From positions 1 through 64,000 of the forward strand of contig JBNAVN010000003.1 in the NCBI GenBank assembly GCA_049700315.1: DNA of 64,000 bases, read 5' to 3'. The position numbers and the translations under genes are program-made. Shown piece after piece: positions 52,555 through 61,536 of the stretch. The stretch is from JAOAFX01 sp049700315. GTDB lineage: Bacteria > Hydrothermota > Tepidihabitantia > SM23-42 > JAOAFX01. Every line of letters starts with the position of its first letter. Positions within the stretch are counted from its first letter, which is position 1. The notes below the pieces were generated by a model that was given only the letters and a program-made list of their open reading frames with translations, did no database searches and was not told the DNA's origin.

Positions 52555-54150
52555 ATGAGATTTTTGTTGACAATTCTCTCAATACTCTCTCTAATGCAGG
52601 CAGTAGTTATTAAAGATGTAATCGTAAAATCTGAGGGAGTAAACACAAAATTAATTCTTGAAGCGGATGGACCATTCATTGCCAATGCGTTTAGTCTTAA
52701 AGATCCATCACGGATGGTAGTTGATTGTTCTGGAGTATCAAGTGCCCTGATTGGAAAGACTTACGGCCCTAATTCTGGCGGCATCAAGGATATTTCAGTA
52801 ACCGGATTTGCCGGACAACCAGATCTTATTAGGGTAGTGGCAAAACTGAATCAGGACTATTCTTTTTTGACTGCAACTGAGGGGAATAATTTTGTTGTCA
52901 CATTGCTAACCGGACTCACAGCACCGATACCGCAGTGGCAGGCAGTTGCTTCACAACCCGTCGCTTCAGTTTCAACAGAAACTCCCCCTCCAGTTGTTCC
53001 TACCTCAAGACCACCCGTCAGCATCACCGGCCGTCCAATTAGTATTGACCTTGAAAATGCTGATATTCTGACGGTCTTAAGGGCATTGTCCGAGTACGCA
53101 GGCGTAAATATTGTTGCGGGTAAAGACGTGAAAGGCACAGTAACAGTCAGACTGCATAATGTTCCCTGGCATCAGGCACTTGAAATCATACTTCGTGCTG
53201 CTGGTTATGCATATCGTGAAGACCCCGGAGTTATCCGTGTGGATACTGCCGATAATCTTGATAAACAGGATTTTGACCTACCACTGATTTCCAATATATA
53301 CAAACTTGAATTTGCCAACCCTGGTGAAATGTTAAACAAGATTACTGCTATGCTATCACCAAAAGGGAAAGCAAATGTTGATGAAAGAACAAATTCTGTT
53401 GTAGTAACTGAGGTGCAACCCATTCATGATAAGATCAAACAACTGGTAAAGTTACTTGATACACCAACGCCGCAAGTAGAAATTATGGCTAAGGTTGTAG
53501 ATATTGATGCATCTCAATCCCAGGGTTTGGGAATTGACTGGACTATCAAAGGGTTGGAGACCAGGTTAATACGCGCTGACCTTACAAGCAATGCCAATCC
53601 TGCAATTGCAGGATATGGTGTTTTCAACATCGGTAGCGTTCCTTCACTGGCACAGGTTTCTGCTACAATCAATTTGCTTGAAGAAAAAGGCAAGGCGAAC
53701 ACAATATCAGCACCACGCGTGTCAGCAGTGGACAATAAAAAAGCATCAATCCTCGGTGGCCAGCGTTTTGGCATTCCTACAAGAGATCTGGCAGGCAATA
53801 CAGTAATTCAATTTTACACAGTTGGTACCAAGCTTGAAGTAACACCACACATAAATTCATTAGAAGAGATTACTATGGAAATCCATGCCGAAGTGAGTGA
53901 ACTTGACAAAGCATCAGCCCTGGCTGGAAGACCCATTATTACAACCTCAGAAGCAGATTCAAAAGTCCTTGTAAAAGATGGAAACACTGTCGTCATCGGT
54001 GGCTTTATCAGGAAAAAAGAGACAAAGAATGTTCGGGGTATACCAATCCTGAAAGATATTCCTATTATTGGTGCGCTTTTCAAAGAGACAACCACAACCT
54101 ATGAAGACCGTGAACTATTGATATTCATCACCCCGACTATAATCAAGTAG
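52555..54150 (+). CDS. pilQ: Type IV pilus secretin PilQ
   Basis: A 531-residue outer-membrane secretin: signal peptide (about 1-17), one AMIN domain (about 20-118), a Pro/Thr-rich linker, the STN/N0 domain (about 158-230), an N1 (NolW) domain (about 240-312) and the secretin core (about 330-531) with VVIGGFIRKKE and the end ELLIFITPTII. It forms the pore through which pili pass. AGGAGG precedes the ATG. A hairpin terminator follows 48 bases after the stop. PilMNOPQ is a complete alignment and secretin complex; motor ATPases and pilins are outside the window. Confidence 0.95.
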   Translation: MRFLLTILSILSLMQAVVIKDVIVKSEGVNTKLILEADGPFIANAFSLKDPSRMVVDCSGVSSALIGKTYGPNSGGIKDISVTGFAGQPDLIRVVAKLNQDYSFLTATEGNNFVVTLLTGLTAPIPQWQAVASQPVASVSTETPPPVVPTSRPPVSITGRPISIDLENADILTVLRALSEYAGVNIVAGKDVKGTVTVRLHNVPWHQALEIILRAAGYAYREDPGVIRVDTADNLDKQDFDLPLISNIYKLEFANPGEMLNKITAMLSPKGKANVDERTNSVVVTEVQPIHDKIKQLVKLLDTPTPQVEIMAKVVDIDASQSQGLGIDWTIKGLETRLIRADLTSNANPAIAGYGVFNIGSVPSLAQVSATINLLEEKGKANTISAPRVSAVDNKKASILGGQRFGIPTRDLAGNTVIQFYTVGTKLEVTPHINSLEEITMEIHAEVSELDKASALAGRPIITTSEADSKVLVKDGNTVVIGGFIRKKETKNVRGIPILKDIPIIGALFKETTTTYEDRELLIFITPTIIK

Positions 54151-54197
54151 ATAGAATAATATTGTAGAAATAAAATAGCAGAGCACTTAATTTTAAG

Positions 54198-54236
54198 ATA
54201 AACCCCGAATTACTTCAAATGTGATTCGGGGTTTAT
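54198..54236 (+). terminator. Terminator-like hairpin after pilQ
   Basis: ATAAACCCCGAAT (54198-54210), a 13-base loop, ATTCGGGGTTTAT (54224-54236): a perfect 13-bp stem. The tail is only TTTATT, so it may be weak. It ends eight bases before the rsmD start. Confidence 0.7.
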
Positions 54237-54244
54237 TGAATACG

Positions 54245-54796
54245 ATGAAGATTATTGCAGGTTTAAATAAGGGTAGATATCTAAAAGTCGCAAAGTCCGG
54301 TATGCGACCAACAAGGGCAATTGTACGATCCGCAATATTTAATATACTGCGCGACCACATTTGCAATGCCAATCTAATAGACATATTTGCAGGTACTGGT
54401 GCCCTCGGATTAGAAGCATTGTCCCAGGGTGCCAAATCTTGTGTTTTTGTTGAAAAAAATCCCAGAATACTACTGAACAATATCAAGCACCTAAAATTAC
54501 AGAAAAAAATACAAGTCATCAAACAGGATTTCAGACCTGCGTTGAAATATCTCCGTGGGGAAAAATTTGATATTGCATTCATTGATCCACCATACAAAGG
54601 AGAATTTGTTTCTGAGACTCTAAAGTTAATCTGTTTTTATCAACTGATAGAAGAACAAGGTATTATAGTAGCTGAATATGCACGATTTAATCGCTTGGTA
54701 ATACCACAAGAATATATTGTGTTGAAAGAAAAAAGATATGGTGATACCTCAGTATCATTTCTAAAATTGAAATATAATGACAGGGGGCAGGCATGA
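54245..54796 (+). CDS. rsmD: 16S rRNA (guanine966-N2)-methyltransferase
   Basis: A 183-residue RsmD. KIIAGLNKGRYLKV at the start, VRSAIFNIL, the SAM motif DIFAGTGALGLEALSQGA and the catalytic FIDPPY are all present. It methylates G966 of 16S rRNA. ATG 54245 matches the family start; the frame opens at 54221 inside the upstream hairpin. It overlaps coaD by ATGA, the common rsmD-coaD pairing. Confidence 0.95.
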   Translation: MKIIAGLNKGRYLKVAKSGMRPTRAIVRSAIFNILRDHICNANLIDIFAGTGALGLEALSQGAKSCVFVEKNPRILLNNIKHLKLQKKIQVIKQDFRPALKYLRGEKFDIAFIDPPYKGEFVSETLKLICFYQLIEEQGIIVAEYARFNRLVIPQEYIVLKEKRYGDTSVSFLKLKYNDRGQA

Positions 54797-55275
54797 AAAG
54801 AGCAGTTTATGCAGGAACATTTGACCCAATTACTTATGGCCATATTGATGTTATTGAGCGGGCAACAAAAATTTTTGATAAGGTAATAATCGGCGTAAGC
54901 AATGGTCCCAAACAAACCCTCTTCGCCCTTGAGGAAAGAATTTCCATAATTAAAATCATTTACCGACACAACTCCAGGGTTGTTGTTCAGGGATTTTCAT
55001 CATTGCTTGTTGATTTTGTAAAATCAGTCTCAGCGAAGACAATTATCCGCGGAATCAGGGCAGTTTCTGATTTTGACTATGAGTTTCAACTTGCCCTGAT
55101 GAATAGAAAATTGAATGCCGAGATTGATACATTATTTCTTATGCCTTCCGAAAAATATTTTTTTATCAGCTCATCTCTGGTTAAAGAAATTGCCTTTCTC
55201 GGTGGTGATATTTCTAAACTTGTACCCCCAGTGGTGCAACGTAGTTTAGCGAGAAAACTAAACCTCAAACCTTGA
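54793..55275 (+). CDS. coaD: Phosphopantetheine adenylyltransferase
   Basis: A 160-residue CoaD. The nucleotidyl-transfer motif T-x-G-H is in AGTFDPITYGHID, with RGIRAVSDFDYE and the ISSSLVKE end region. It makes dephospho-CoA from 4'-phosphopantetheine. It is translationally coupled to rsmD by ATGA. The stop overlaps the end of the converging acyl-CoA ligase gene by 11 bases. Together with the PanD-like domain at 17.6 kb it belongs to CoA synthesis. Confidence 0.96.
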   Translation: MKRAVYAGTFDPITYGHIDVIERATKIFDKVIIGVSNGPKQTLFALEERISIIKIIYRHNSRVVVQGFSSLLVDFVKSVSAKTIIRGIRAVSDFDYEFQLALMNRKLNAEIDTLFLMPSEKYFFISSSLVKEIAFLGGDISKLVPPVVQRSLARKLNLKP

Positions 55276-56899
55276 TGCTTCTCTCAATAAACATATGGCG
55301 CTTTATCTTCTGGGTTGTTGTTTTTGGGAATTCCTCTTCTCTGATTTCAAATTTCGTTATACGTTTATGAGTAATCAAACCTTCGTTTATCCTCTTAATC
55401 TCGTCCCTGAATATCTTCTCAATATCAGAAACACCAAGGGTGATATTTTGATTGATACTATGTTGCTCAAGTAGTTCATAGTCTGGGAAAATTAATGCAC
55501 AGACTTCTTCTTTCTTGGTTGCAGGATCAATTCTGGGTACAACGAGTACTTCCTTAATCCATTTACTGGCAATCAACTTTTCTTCCAATTCTTCAGGGAT
55601 AATATTTTTGCCTGTCGCAGTCACAATCAGACTTTTCTTTCTTCCAGTTATATAGATGTACCCTTCATTATCAATGTACCCGAGGTCACCGGTATAGAGC
55701 CAGCCATGTTTAAGGATTTCATCTGTGGCTTCTTTATTATTGTAATAGCCGAGCATGACATTTGGACCACGGGCGATGATTTCACCAATACCATTTTCAT
55801 CAGGTTCATATATTTTTACCTCAACACCGGGAATTGGTTTTCCTACTGAATTGTTTTTAGGTCTTTCAGGGGGATTCACAGAAATAACCGGTGCTGATTC
55901 AGTTAGTCCATAACCCTGTAAGATTGGAATACCCAACATTTCTAATCCCCGGGCAACTTTGGTTGATAGTGCTGCACCACCCGAAACAGTAAGTCGCAGA
56001 TTTCCCAAACCCATTTCTTTTCTAACCTTTCCAAATAATGGTCTGCGCAAAAACCTTAACACTGAAGATATTCCGCTAATTGTCGAAAAAATAACTTTTG
56101 TAGGAATTGGTGCACTGGCAATTTTTCTATGAAGACCAGCAAGAAATTTTTCAAATAGTAAGGGCACAGCGATTAAACAGGTTACTCGTGCTTCCTTCAT
56201 TGTAGCAATCAACTCATTCGGTTTTAGACTTGGTGGATAATATATGGCTGAACCTCTGTACAGGGGATATAGAAAACCACAGGTTGCCTCAAAAGTATGA
56301 TGCATTGGTATGACCGACACAAAGGTATCATCTTCATATACTGGAATGACTTTCTCAATTGCCAGCAAATTAGCAATAATGTTCTTATGACTGAGCATTA
56401 CTGCCTTTGCCAAACCTGTAGTACCGGATGTGAAAATAAGAACCGCCAGAGAATCAGGATTGATATCAATAGCCACCTCCTCTTTAGTCTCAGAAAACTG
56501 CGGTATTTGCTTCATATTTATCAACCATTTCAAGTCTTTGAGTTCACCTTTTATGGCTTCAACTTTGTAGGTGTAATTATCTGAACATATCACCCCCTTT
56601 GCCCCACTTTCACGCAGAATATGCAACAACTCACCTTCTGACAGCATTACATCAAGGGGTACGCATACCAGCCCTGCTCTATTTATAGCAAGATAACTTA
56701 TTGCCCAGTGCGGACTATTTTCACCAAGGACTCCAAATCGGTCACCAGGAGAAATTTTCAATCCAAGTAGATGCTTTTTCAAGGCAAGCACGCGCCCTTT
56801 TAGCTGCTTATAGGTATAAACAACATCGCCTTTTTTCAAGGCAATTCTATCCGGAAAAAACTCTACGGAATTTTCAAAGACTTCACCGATTGTGTTCAA
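55265..56899 (-). CDS. Long-chain acyl-CoA ligase (AMP-forming)
   Basis: A 544-residue FadD-like ANL ligase: IFTSGTTGLAKAVMLSH (A3), GYGLTESAPV (A5), GWLYTGDLGYIDNEGYIYI (A7), TGRKKSLIVTATGKNI (A8) and the catalytic lysine near the end (TTTQKIKRH). DTFVSVIPMHHTFE is typical of long-chain enzymes. It activates fatty acids to acyl-CoA, or to acyl-ACP. It begins 17 bases inside the EIIA gene. Confidence 0.92.
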   Translation of the reverse strand: MNTIGEVFENSVEFFPDRIALKKGDVVYTYKQLKGRVLALKKHLLGLKISPGDRFGVLGENSPHWAISYLAINRAGLVCVPLDVMLSEGELLHILRESGAKGVICSDNYTYKVEAIKGELKDLKWLINMKQIPQFSETKEEVAIDINPDSLAVLIFTSGTTGLAKAVMLSHKNIIANLLAIEKVIPVYEDDTFVSVIPMHHTFEATCGFLYPLYRGSAIYYPPSLKPNELIATMKEARVTCLIAVPLLFEKFLAGLHRKIASAPIPTKVIFSTISGISSVLRFLRRPLFGKVRKEMGLGNLRLTVSGGAALSTKVARGLEMLGIPILQGYGLTESAPVISVNPPERPKNNSVGKPIPGVEVKIYEPDENGIGEIIARGPNVMLGYYNNKEATDEILKHGWLYTGDLGYIDNEGYIYITGRKKSLIVTATGKNIIPEELEEKLIASKWIKEVLVVPRIDPATKKEEVCALIFPDYELLEQHSINQNITLGVSDIEKIFRDEIKRINEGLITHKRITKFEIREEEFPKTTTQKIKRHMFIERSIKV

Positions 56900-57281
56900 A
56901 GTTACCTCCCAGGATGGTGATATTATCCTTTGCCTTTTTCAGCAAAATTGGTATCAGTTCTTCAGCAGTGTATTTTTCACGCAAAAGGAAAAACTCTATG
57001 AGCATGGGTAAGTTGACCCCGCATAAGATCTTCAATTTCTTATCAATTTTCAAAAGATTCAAACACGATATTGCACAACTGCCACCGGGTAAGTCAACAA
57101 ACAATATTTTTTCCTGCTCATCCACTTCAACTGAATTCTTTATATTTTCTGCAAGTAACTCACATGATAGTCTTTCATTGGAGAATACCTCAACCATCTC
57201 CTGTTTACCCAAAATCCTTTCTACTGTGTTCAATAGTGCTCGGGCAAATTCTCCGTGCCCAATTATTATTCCCTTAATCAT
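56883..57281 (-). CDS. PTS EIIA component, mannose family
   Basis: A 132-residue EIIA-Man domain. The phospho-accepting His9 is in IIIGHGEFARALL and the later LPGGSCAISCLNLL and NLPMLIEFFLLRE match the fold. There is no EIIB or EIIC beside it, so it is probably a regulatory phosphocarrier rather than part of a sugar transporter. It lies downstream of hprK, the gene for the HPr kinase, in the hpf-hprK-EIIA order found in several phyla. AAGGAG lies eight bases upstream of the ATG. Confidence 0.88.
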   Translation of the reverse strand: MIKGIIIGHGEFARALLNTVERILGKQEMVEVFSNERLSCELLAENIKNSVEVDEQEKILFVDLPGGSCAISCLNLLKIDKKLKILCGVNLPMLIEFFLLREKYTAEELIPILLKKAKDNITILGGNFEHNR

Positions 57282-57389
57282 ACCAGAACTCCTTCCTTTG
57301 TATTATCATTGTCTTTTTTAGCCATCTCATAACCTCATAGTTCTGACCGTCAATTCCCTATTTCTACCTTTCCCTTGCCATAAATCTTC

Positions 57390-58370
57390 TTACTCTATAT
57401 CTTCATCAAAATGCACGCTTGGCAATTCCTTCTTCAAAAGAACTCTTTGCAGTTCTTCATTGTATTCACGTGCAGCATTTATTCCTCTCAACTCCAAAAG
57501 ATAATTCATTGCTACAACCTCTGTAATTACTGAAATATTCTTTCCTGGTGTGAGTGGCAATAAGATATGGGGAATTTTGACTCCCAAGATTTCCTTAACC
57601 TTCTTGGCAAGACCAAGCCTTTCGTATTCGCCCTTCGTTTCTTCCCAGTATACAAGTTCAATAATGATCTCTATACGCTTACGCAAACGAATTGCTTTTA
57701 CTCCAAAGATTCTAAAGATATCAACTATTCCAACACCCCTAATCTCAAGATGATGTTTCAATCGGTCACTCTTCTCTGCACCGGTCCCAATCAACATTTC
57801 ACCCCGGCGAACAATCTTTACCAAATCGTCTGCTACAAGTCTGTGTCCTCTTTCCACAAGATCAAGGGCACACTCACTTTTGCCAATTCCTGGTTTCCCC
57901 AGGAAGAGAACTCCTACTCCATAGATATCCATTAATGTTCCGTGCATAAAAATACTGGGTGCAAGTTTATAATCAAGATAGATGGAAAGTGCATGGATAA
58001 AAGGAGTAGTTGATAAAGGGGTCTTCAATATCGGAATTTTCTTTCTATTTGCCTCTTCAATAATCTTGTTATCAATCTTCAAGTTCTTTGTAACAATAAT
58101 ACAGGGAGTACCGAGCCTCATAATTGTCGTAATTCGCTTTTCTTTTATTTTCTCCTGGAGGGTTTTCAAATAGGATGTTTCAGTCTTGCCGATAATCATT
58201 ATCCGTTCGCTCAAAAAATATCCTGTGTATCCAGCAAGAGCAAGTCCGGGGCGGAAAATATCGCTACTTGTTATCTCTCTCTGCTTCAGGTATTTCTCAC
58301 CGGCCATAATCTTAAAAGAAAACTCTTTCTTTTTTTCTTCATATAAGGTAAAGGCAGTAATTTTATTCAT
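57390..58370 (-). CDS. hprK: HPr kinase/phosphorylase
   Basis: A 326-residue HprK. The N-terminal domain (about 1-135) is followed by the Walker A GKPGIGKSECALDLVERGH (about 155-173), ADDLV and the signature EIRGVGIVDIFRIFGV. It phosphorylates HPr on a serine in response to metabolite level. It starts two bases after the hpf stop with no ribosome site of its own. ptsH and ptsI are not in the window. Confidence 0.94.
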   Translation of the reverse strand: MNKITAFTLYEEKKKEFSFKIMAGEKYLKQREITSSDIFRPGLALAGYTGYFLSERIMIIGKTETSYLKTLQEKIKEKRITTIMRLGTPCIIVTKNLKIDNKIIEEANRKKIPILKTPLSTTPFIHALSIYLDYKLAPSIFMHGTLMDIYGVGVLFLGKPGIGKSECALDLVERGHRLVADDLVKIVRRGEMLIGTGAEKSDRLKHHLEIRGVGIVDIFRIFGVKAIRLRKRIEIIIELVYWEETKGEYERLGLAKKVKEILGVKIPHILLPLTPGKNISVITEVVAMNYLLELRGINAAREYNEELQRVLLKKELPSVHFDEDIE

Positions 58371-58372
58371 AG

Positions 58373-58690
58373 TTATGTCCGTTTAGTTTTAGCAGCAATC
58401 CTCTTTCTTTCCTTAAATTTATCTTCATATTTCTGAAGTTGTCGCTCAGCCTTCTTTGTAATATCTATTATGCCCTGATAAATATCCTGGGTATTAACCT
58501 TACACAGAATTGTGGAATGTTTTACAAGCAGTGCCAATTCAACAACACTGATTGACTTATCCTTTTCCAAAACCAAATGACCATTGATGATATGATGCTC
58601 AAACCTTTTTAGTTTTGCCAGTTTCTTACCGGCAAACTCGGTCAGCGCATCAGTTAACTCAAAATTCCTTGCTGATATCGTTATGTTCAT
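58373..58690 (-). CDS. hpf: Ribosome hibernation-promoting factor, short form
   Basis: A 105-residue HPF/YfiA protein: beta-alpha fold with ITISARNFELTDAL at the start, KLKRFEHHIINGHLVLE and the basic C-terminal helix (KAERQLQKYEDKFKERKR). It has no long-form dimerisation domain, so it is the short type that produces 100S ribosomes only with RMF-like help or acts alone as an inhibitor. ATG 58690 rather than 58693 is used, because AAGGAGG ends only one base before the first. It is followed by hprK after two bases. Confidence 0.92.
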   Translation of the reverse strand: MNITISARNFELTDALTEFAGKKLAKLKRFEHHIINGHLVLEKDKSISVVELALLVKHSTILCKVNTQDIYQGIIDITKKAERQLQKYEDKFKERKRIAAKTKRT

Positions 58691-58699
58691 CATACCTCC

Positions 58700-59722
58700 T
58701 TATATTTTACATGCTTTCGGCAAAAATATCTTATGAAGATTTTTTTTAAGATTACCTTCAAAAAGATAGGAAGCAATTGCAATGCCGTTAGCCCCAGCAT
58801 TCAAAACCTTCCTGTAGTTTTTGCTACTGATTCCGCCAATACCAATAACTGGAATACTCACTCTCTTGCTGATAAGTTTAATTAAGTTCAAACCACAAAC
58901 CTGTGCATCATATTTTGTTGTGGTCGGGAAGACCGCACCAACTCCCAGATAGTCTGCGCCTGATTTCTCTGCACTCAGAGCTTCTTTCAAACTATGGGCT
59001 GAGGCACCAATTATGAACTTATCACCCAAAATTTTCCTCGCACAACTAATTGGTAAATCGTCTTTGCCAAGGTGGACTCCATCGGCACCAACGCCCAAAG
59101 CAATATCAATACGGTCATTGATGATGAATTTGAATTTTGCATTATTAATTCGTTTTCTGATCCTGATTGCATAATTATGAAAATCTCTGTCTGACAGAGT
59201 TTTTATTCTCAGTTGTAACATCGTTGCTCCTTCTTTCTGAAGGATGTCAATTACGGTCTCCAGACATATTTTGCAAAGATATTTCTCATCAATGATTGCA
59301 CAAAGCCTCGGATCAAATTTCTTATGCTTCTTTTCTATCAACAATTTTTCAAGATCATAAATTTCAAACCTTATTTTCTTAATATCTTTGCTGAGTTTTC
59401 TATTTTTCTTTCGCATGATCTCTTCAACTATTCTCGCTGATTCTTTTGCCCGGGTAAGATTTGCCATCAGAAGATCATTATCAGTGTAACGAGGAACTGT
59501 GTCAAATGCCGGTGCTCTACCAGGATCAACTTCACTCTTCCGATACCCTACCAGGTTGTAAATAGGTATGGCTTTTTTGATATCCAAAAAATCAGCTCGC
59601 ACTTTTCTTATTTTACCGAGAATTAATAGGTCCCCTGTTTCAAACCTGATATAGTCTTCAAGGAATTTTAAGGATTCAGTGAGTCTATTAAAGTTGACAT
59701 CAAGAATACCTTCCCACGACAC
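58700..59722 (-). CDS. thiE: ThiD2-ThiE thiamine-phosphate synthase
   Basis: A 340-residue two-domain protein. Residues 1-130 are the helical ThiD2 domain (LNFNRL-like VNFNRLTESLKFLED, VRADFLDI, and ANLTRAKESARIVEE), proposed as a hydroxymethylpyrimidine-phosphate kinase. Residues 140-335 are ThiE, with FIINDRIDIALGVGADGVHLG, GASAHSLKEA, GVGAVFPTTTK and GIGGI at the phosphate site. ThiE joins HMP-PP and the thiazole phosphate. Start is GTG 59722, five bases after the -10 box and without a ribosome site. hpf follows after nine bases. Confidence 0.92.
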   Translation of the reverse strand: MSWEGILDVNFNRLTESLKFLEDYIRFETGDLLILGKIRKVRADFLDIKKAIPIYNLVGYRKSEVDPGRAPAFDTVPRYTDNDLLMANLTRAKESARIVEEIMRKKNRKLSKDIKKIRFEIYDLEKLLIEKKHKKFDPRLCAIIDEKYLCKICLETVIDILQKEGATMLQLRIKTLSDRDFHNYAIRIRKRINNAKFKFIINDRIDIALGVGADGVHLGKDDLPISCARKILGDKFIIGASAHSLKEALSAEKSGADYLGVGAVFPTTTKYDAQVCGLNLIKLISKRVSIPVIGIGGISSKNYRKVLNAGANGIAIASYLFEGNLKKNLHKIFLPKACKI

Positions 59723-59727
59723 AATAA

Positions 59728-59755
59728 ATTATATTGAAATATGTTTAGCTGTCAA
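59728..59755 (-). promoter_or_regulatory. Promoter of thiE-hpf-hprK unit
   Basis: Minus strand TTGACA (59755-59750), 16-base spacer, TATAAT (59733-59728), five bases to GTG 59722. Leaderless. Confidence 0.78.
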
Positions 59756-59801
59756 CACTTTCAGATAATAACTGCTGAAGAAATCTCTGGAAATGATTAG
59801 T

Positions 59802-61097
59802 TTATTTGATAATTGAAATAAGAATCAGAACCGCCATTACCGCCAGAATGATAGTAATGATAAAAACGAATTTGTTCAATTTTTTCGCATGAGACTCCTG
59901 ATTGAGAAAATATTTTAATAGGCTATCACTGATATTCTGAATACCTACCTTTGTTTCATTCCCCACCTTCAGCAACGATGTAGTTGCCTGACGATTTTCG
60001 TCAACTTTTGCACAAACATTCTGACTCGTTGATTCATAACAAACACTTAGCTCTTTCAAATCACTCAACATTTTCTGATTAACGGACTGGAACTGGTTAC
60101 CAATGTGTTCAAGATTCTTTGTAATTTCTTGAACAATCAGTTTTTGATTGCTGTTAATGCTGGCAATTGATTGATTTAACTGTATAACCACTTTTTCTAT
60201 ACCCTCAACATTCTTTCTTGAACCTGTCTGCAATTCACTGACCGTTTTCTGCAGATTTTCAAGACTGGTGTGCAATGATTTATGGATCAAACTGATTGCT
60301 TCTCTTTGCTGCTGGGAAAAAACCGACAAAGATTTGTCTATGGCAATAACCACTTCATCAATCCTCATTGCACGACGCAAGTCTTCAAGCACTTTCTGTA
60401 AATCACCGGTCAGTCTTTCCATACGGTCTATAGATTCAGCATCAATAGAGCTCATGAATTTCTGGGCAGAAGCGCTCCTTTCAGGCTCTTTATCAAGTAT
60501 CACCGAATGAAGTTCAGATATTTCAGTTTTTAAATCAGGCACTTTTTCCACAGGTATTTCACTTATCTCTTGCTTAACCTCCTCTGCTTTTTTCTTTTCG
60601 CCAAATGTATCATAAATCGTAACCATCTTGTCCGCCATTGTGCGATCGCTAACCTTCAGGTTTTTTAACATTTCCATTGCCTTCATTACTTCTTTCTTGT
60701 TACCAGCAGACATCTGCCTTTCAATGTAAGAAAAAAGATACATTGCCGCATCACTCTTTTCGTCCAGTTCTATGAGTAGTTGGGCAATCGTAAGATTTAC
60801 ATCTATGTTGCCAGGATCATAACGCATAATCTTTTTACAAAGAGCAAGGGCATTGCGCAGAAAATTGTCATTTTTAAATGCCTCAATACCCTTTTGATAC
60901 ACAGACAAGGCATCTTTTGGTCTATTCATTTTTATATACAGATCGCCAAGCCGATTGAAAAGATTACCATCATTGGGATTCAATTTTATTGCCCGCTCCA
61001 GAATAATAATGGCTTCTTTAAACTTTCCAGCCATTTCAAGATTGGTGGCATTCTTCAGAAATTCCTTTATATCATCCGATTTTTTTTCTGGAATCAT
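59802..61097 (-). CDS. Tail-anchored TPR and coiled-coil protein
   Basis: A 431-residue protein: TPR repeats at about 14-165 (AIIILERAIKLNPNDGNLFNRLGDLY and similar), a charged linker, a long coiled coil (about 220-395, with heptads such as SLENLQKTVSELQ), and a C-terminal membrane helix (about 408-429, FVFIITIILAVMAVLILISII). The order suggests a tail-anchored protein facing the cytoplasm. The coiled-coil region superficially resembles methyl-accepting proteins but lacks their hairpin motif. AAGGATG is nine bases upstream of the ATG, just after the csp terminator. Function unknown. Confidence 0.8.
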   Translation of the reverse strand: MIPEKKSDDIKEFLKNATNLEMAGKFKEAIIILERAIKLNPNDGNLFNRLGDLYIKMNRPKDALSVYQKGIEAFKNDNFLRNALALCKKIMRYDPGNIDVNLTIAQLLIELDEKSDAAMYLFSYIERQMSAGNKKEVMKAMEMLKNLKVSDRTMADKMVTIYDTFGEKKKAEEVKQEISEIPVEKVPDLKTEISELHSVILDKEPERSASAQKFMSSIDAESIDRMERLTGDLQKVLEDLRRAMRIDEVVIAIDKSLSVFSQQQREAISLIHKSLHTSLENLQKTVSELQTGSRKNVEGIEKVVIQLNQSIASINSNQKLIVQEITKNLEHIGNQFQSVNQKMLSDLKELSVCYESTSQNVCAKVDENRQATTSLLKVGNETKVGIQNISDSLLKYFLNQESHAKKLNKFVFIITIILAVMAVLILISIIK

Positions 61098-61116
61098 AAT
61101 TGCACATCCTTATAAA

Positions 61117-61148
61117 ATGTGGAGCCTGGTTGTACCCAGGCTCCACAT
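61117..61148 (-). terminator. Terminator of cold-shock gene
   Basis: Perfect 13-bp stem ATGTGGAGCCTGG/CCAGGCTCCACAT with a six-base loop, followed on the minus strand by TTTTATAA. Some readthrough into the TPR gene is possible. Confidence 0.85.
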
Positions 61149-61166
61149 CTGGATTCATTGAATCCA

Positions 61167-61379
61167 TTATTCATTTGCAGTGCGTTCGACCTTAATGGCT
61201 TTGTCTCCTTTCGGAGTTTGCGTAATCTCAAACTTAACTCGTTCGCCTTCTCTAAGGACCCGATAACCTTCGCCCACAATATCCTGATAATGAACAAAGA
61301 CATCACCGGTTCCATCTTCTTTTTCTATGAAACCATAGCCCTTCTTACCATCGAACCACTTTACTTTTCCGTAGACCAA
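61167..61379 (-). CDS. Cold-shock protein
   Basis: A 70-residue single cold-shock domain with both RNA-binding motifs: GKVKWFDGKKGYGFI (RNP1) and DVFVHYQDI (RNP2). It binds single-stranded RNA as a chaperone. The start used is TTG 61379, with AGGAGG four bases upstream, matching family starts. ATG 61418, with AGAGG eight bases upstream, is in the same frame and would add 13 residues (MNFKGDEGSKGG...), so two forms could be made. The leader from its promoter is about 60 bases. Confidence 0.92.
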   Translation of the reverse strand: MVYGKVKWFDGKKGYGFIEKEDGTGDVFVHYQDIVGEGYRVLREGERVKFEITQTPKGDKAIKVERTANE

Positions 61380-61449
61380 ATTTCCTCCTTTCGAGCCTTC
61401 ATCGCCCTTGAAATTCATAAGGGCAACCTCTACGGTCAAAGCTTATTAT

Positions 61450-61477
61450 ATTATATTTATTTTATGAAGTATGTCAA
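61450..61477 (-). promoter_or_regulatory. Promoter of cold-shock gene
   Basis: Minus strand TTGACA (61477-61472), 16-base spacer, TATAAT (61455-61450); leader about 60 bases. Confidence 0.75.
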
Positions 61478-61496
61478 GAGCAGAATTTATTAAATA

Positions 61497-61528
61497 AAAA
61501 AGAGGGAGGCATTTACCTCCCTCTTTTT
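61497..61528 (-). terminator. Terminator of the 18-residue basic gene
   Basis: 13-bp stem AAAAAGAGGGAGG/CCTCCCTCTTTTT with loop TAAATG (minus strand) and a run of T after it. It is symmetrical enough to work in both directions. Confidence 0.88.
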
Positions 61529-61536
61529 ACTCTATG

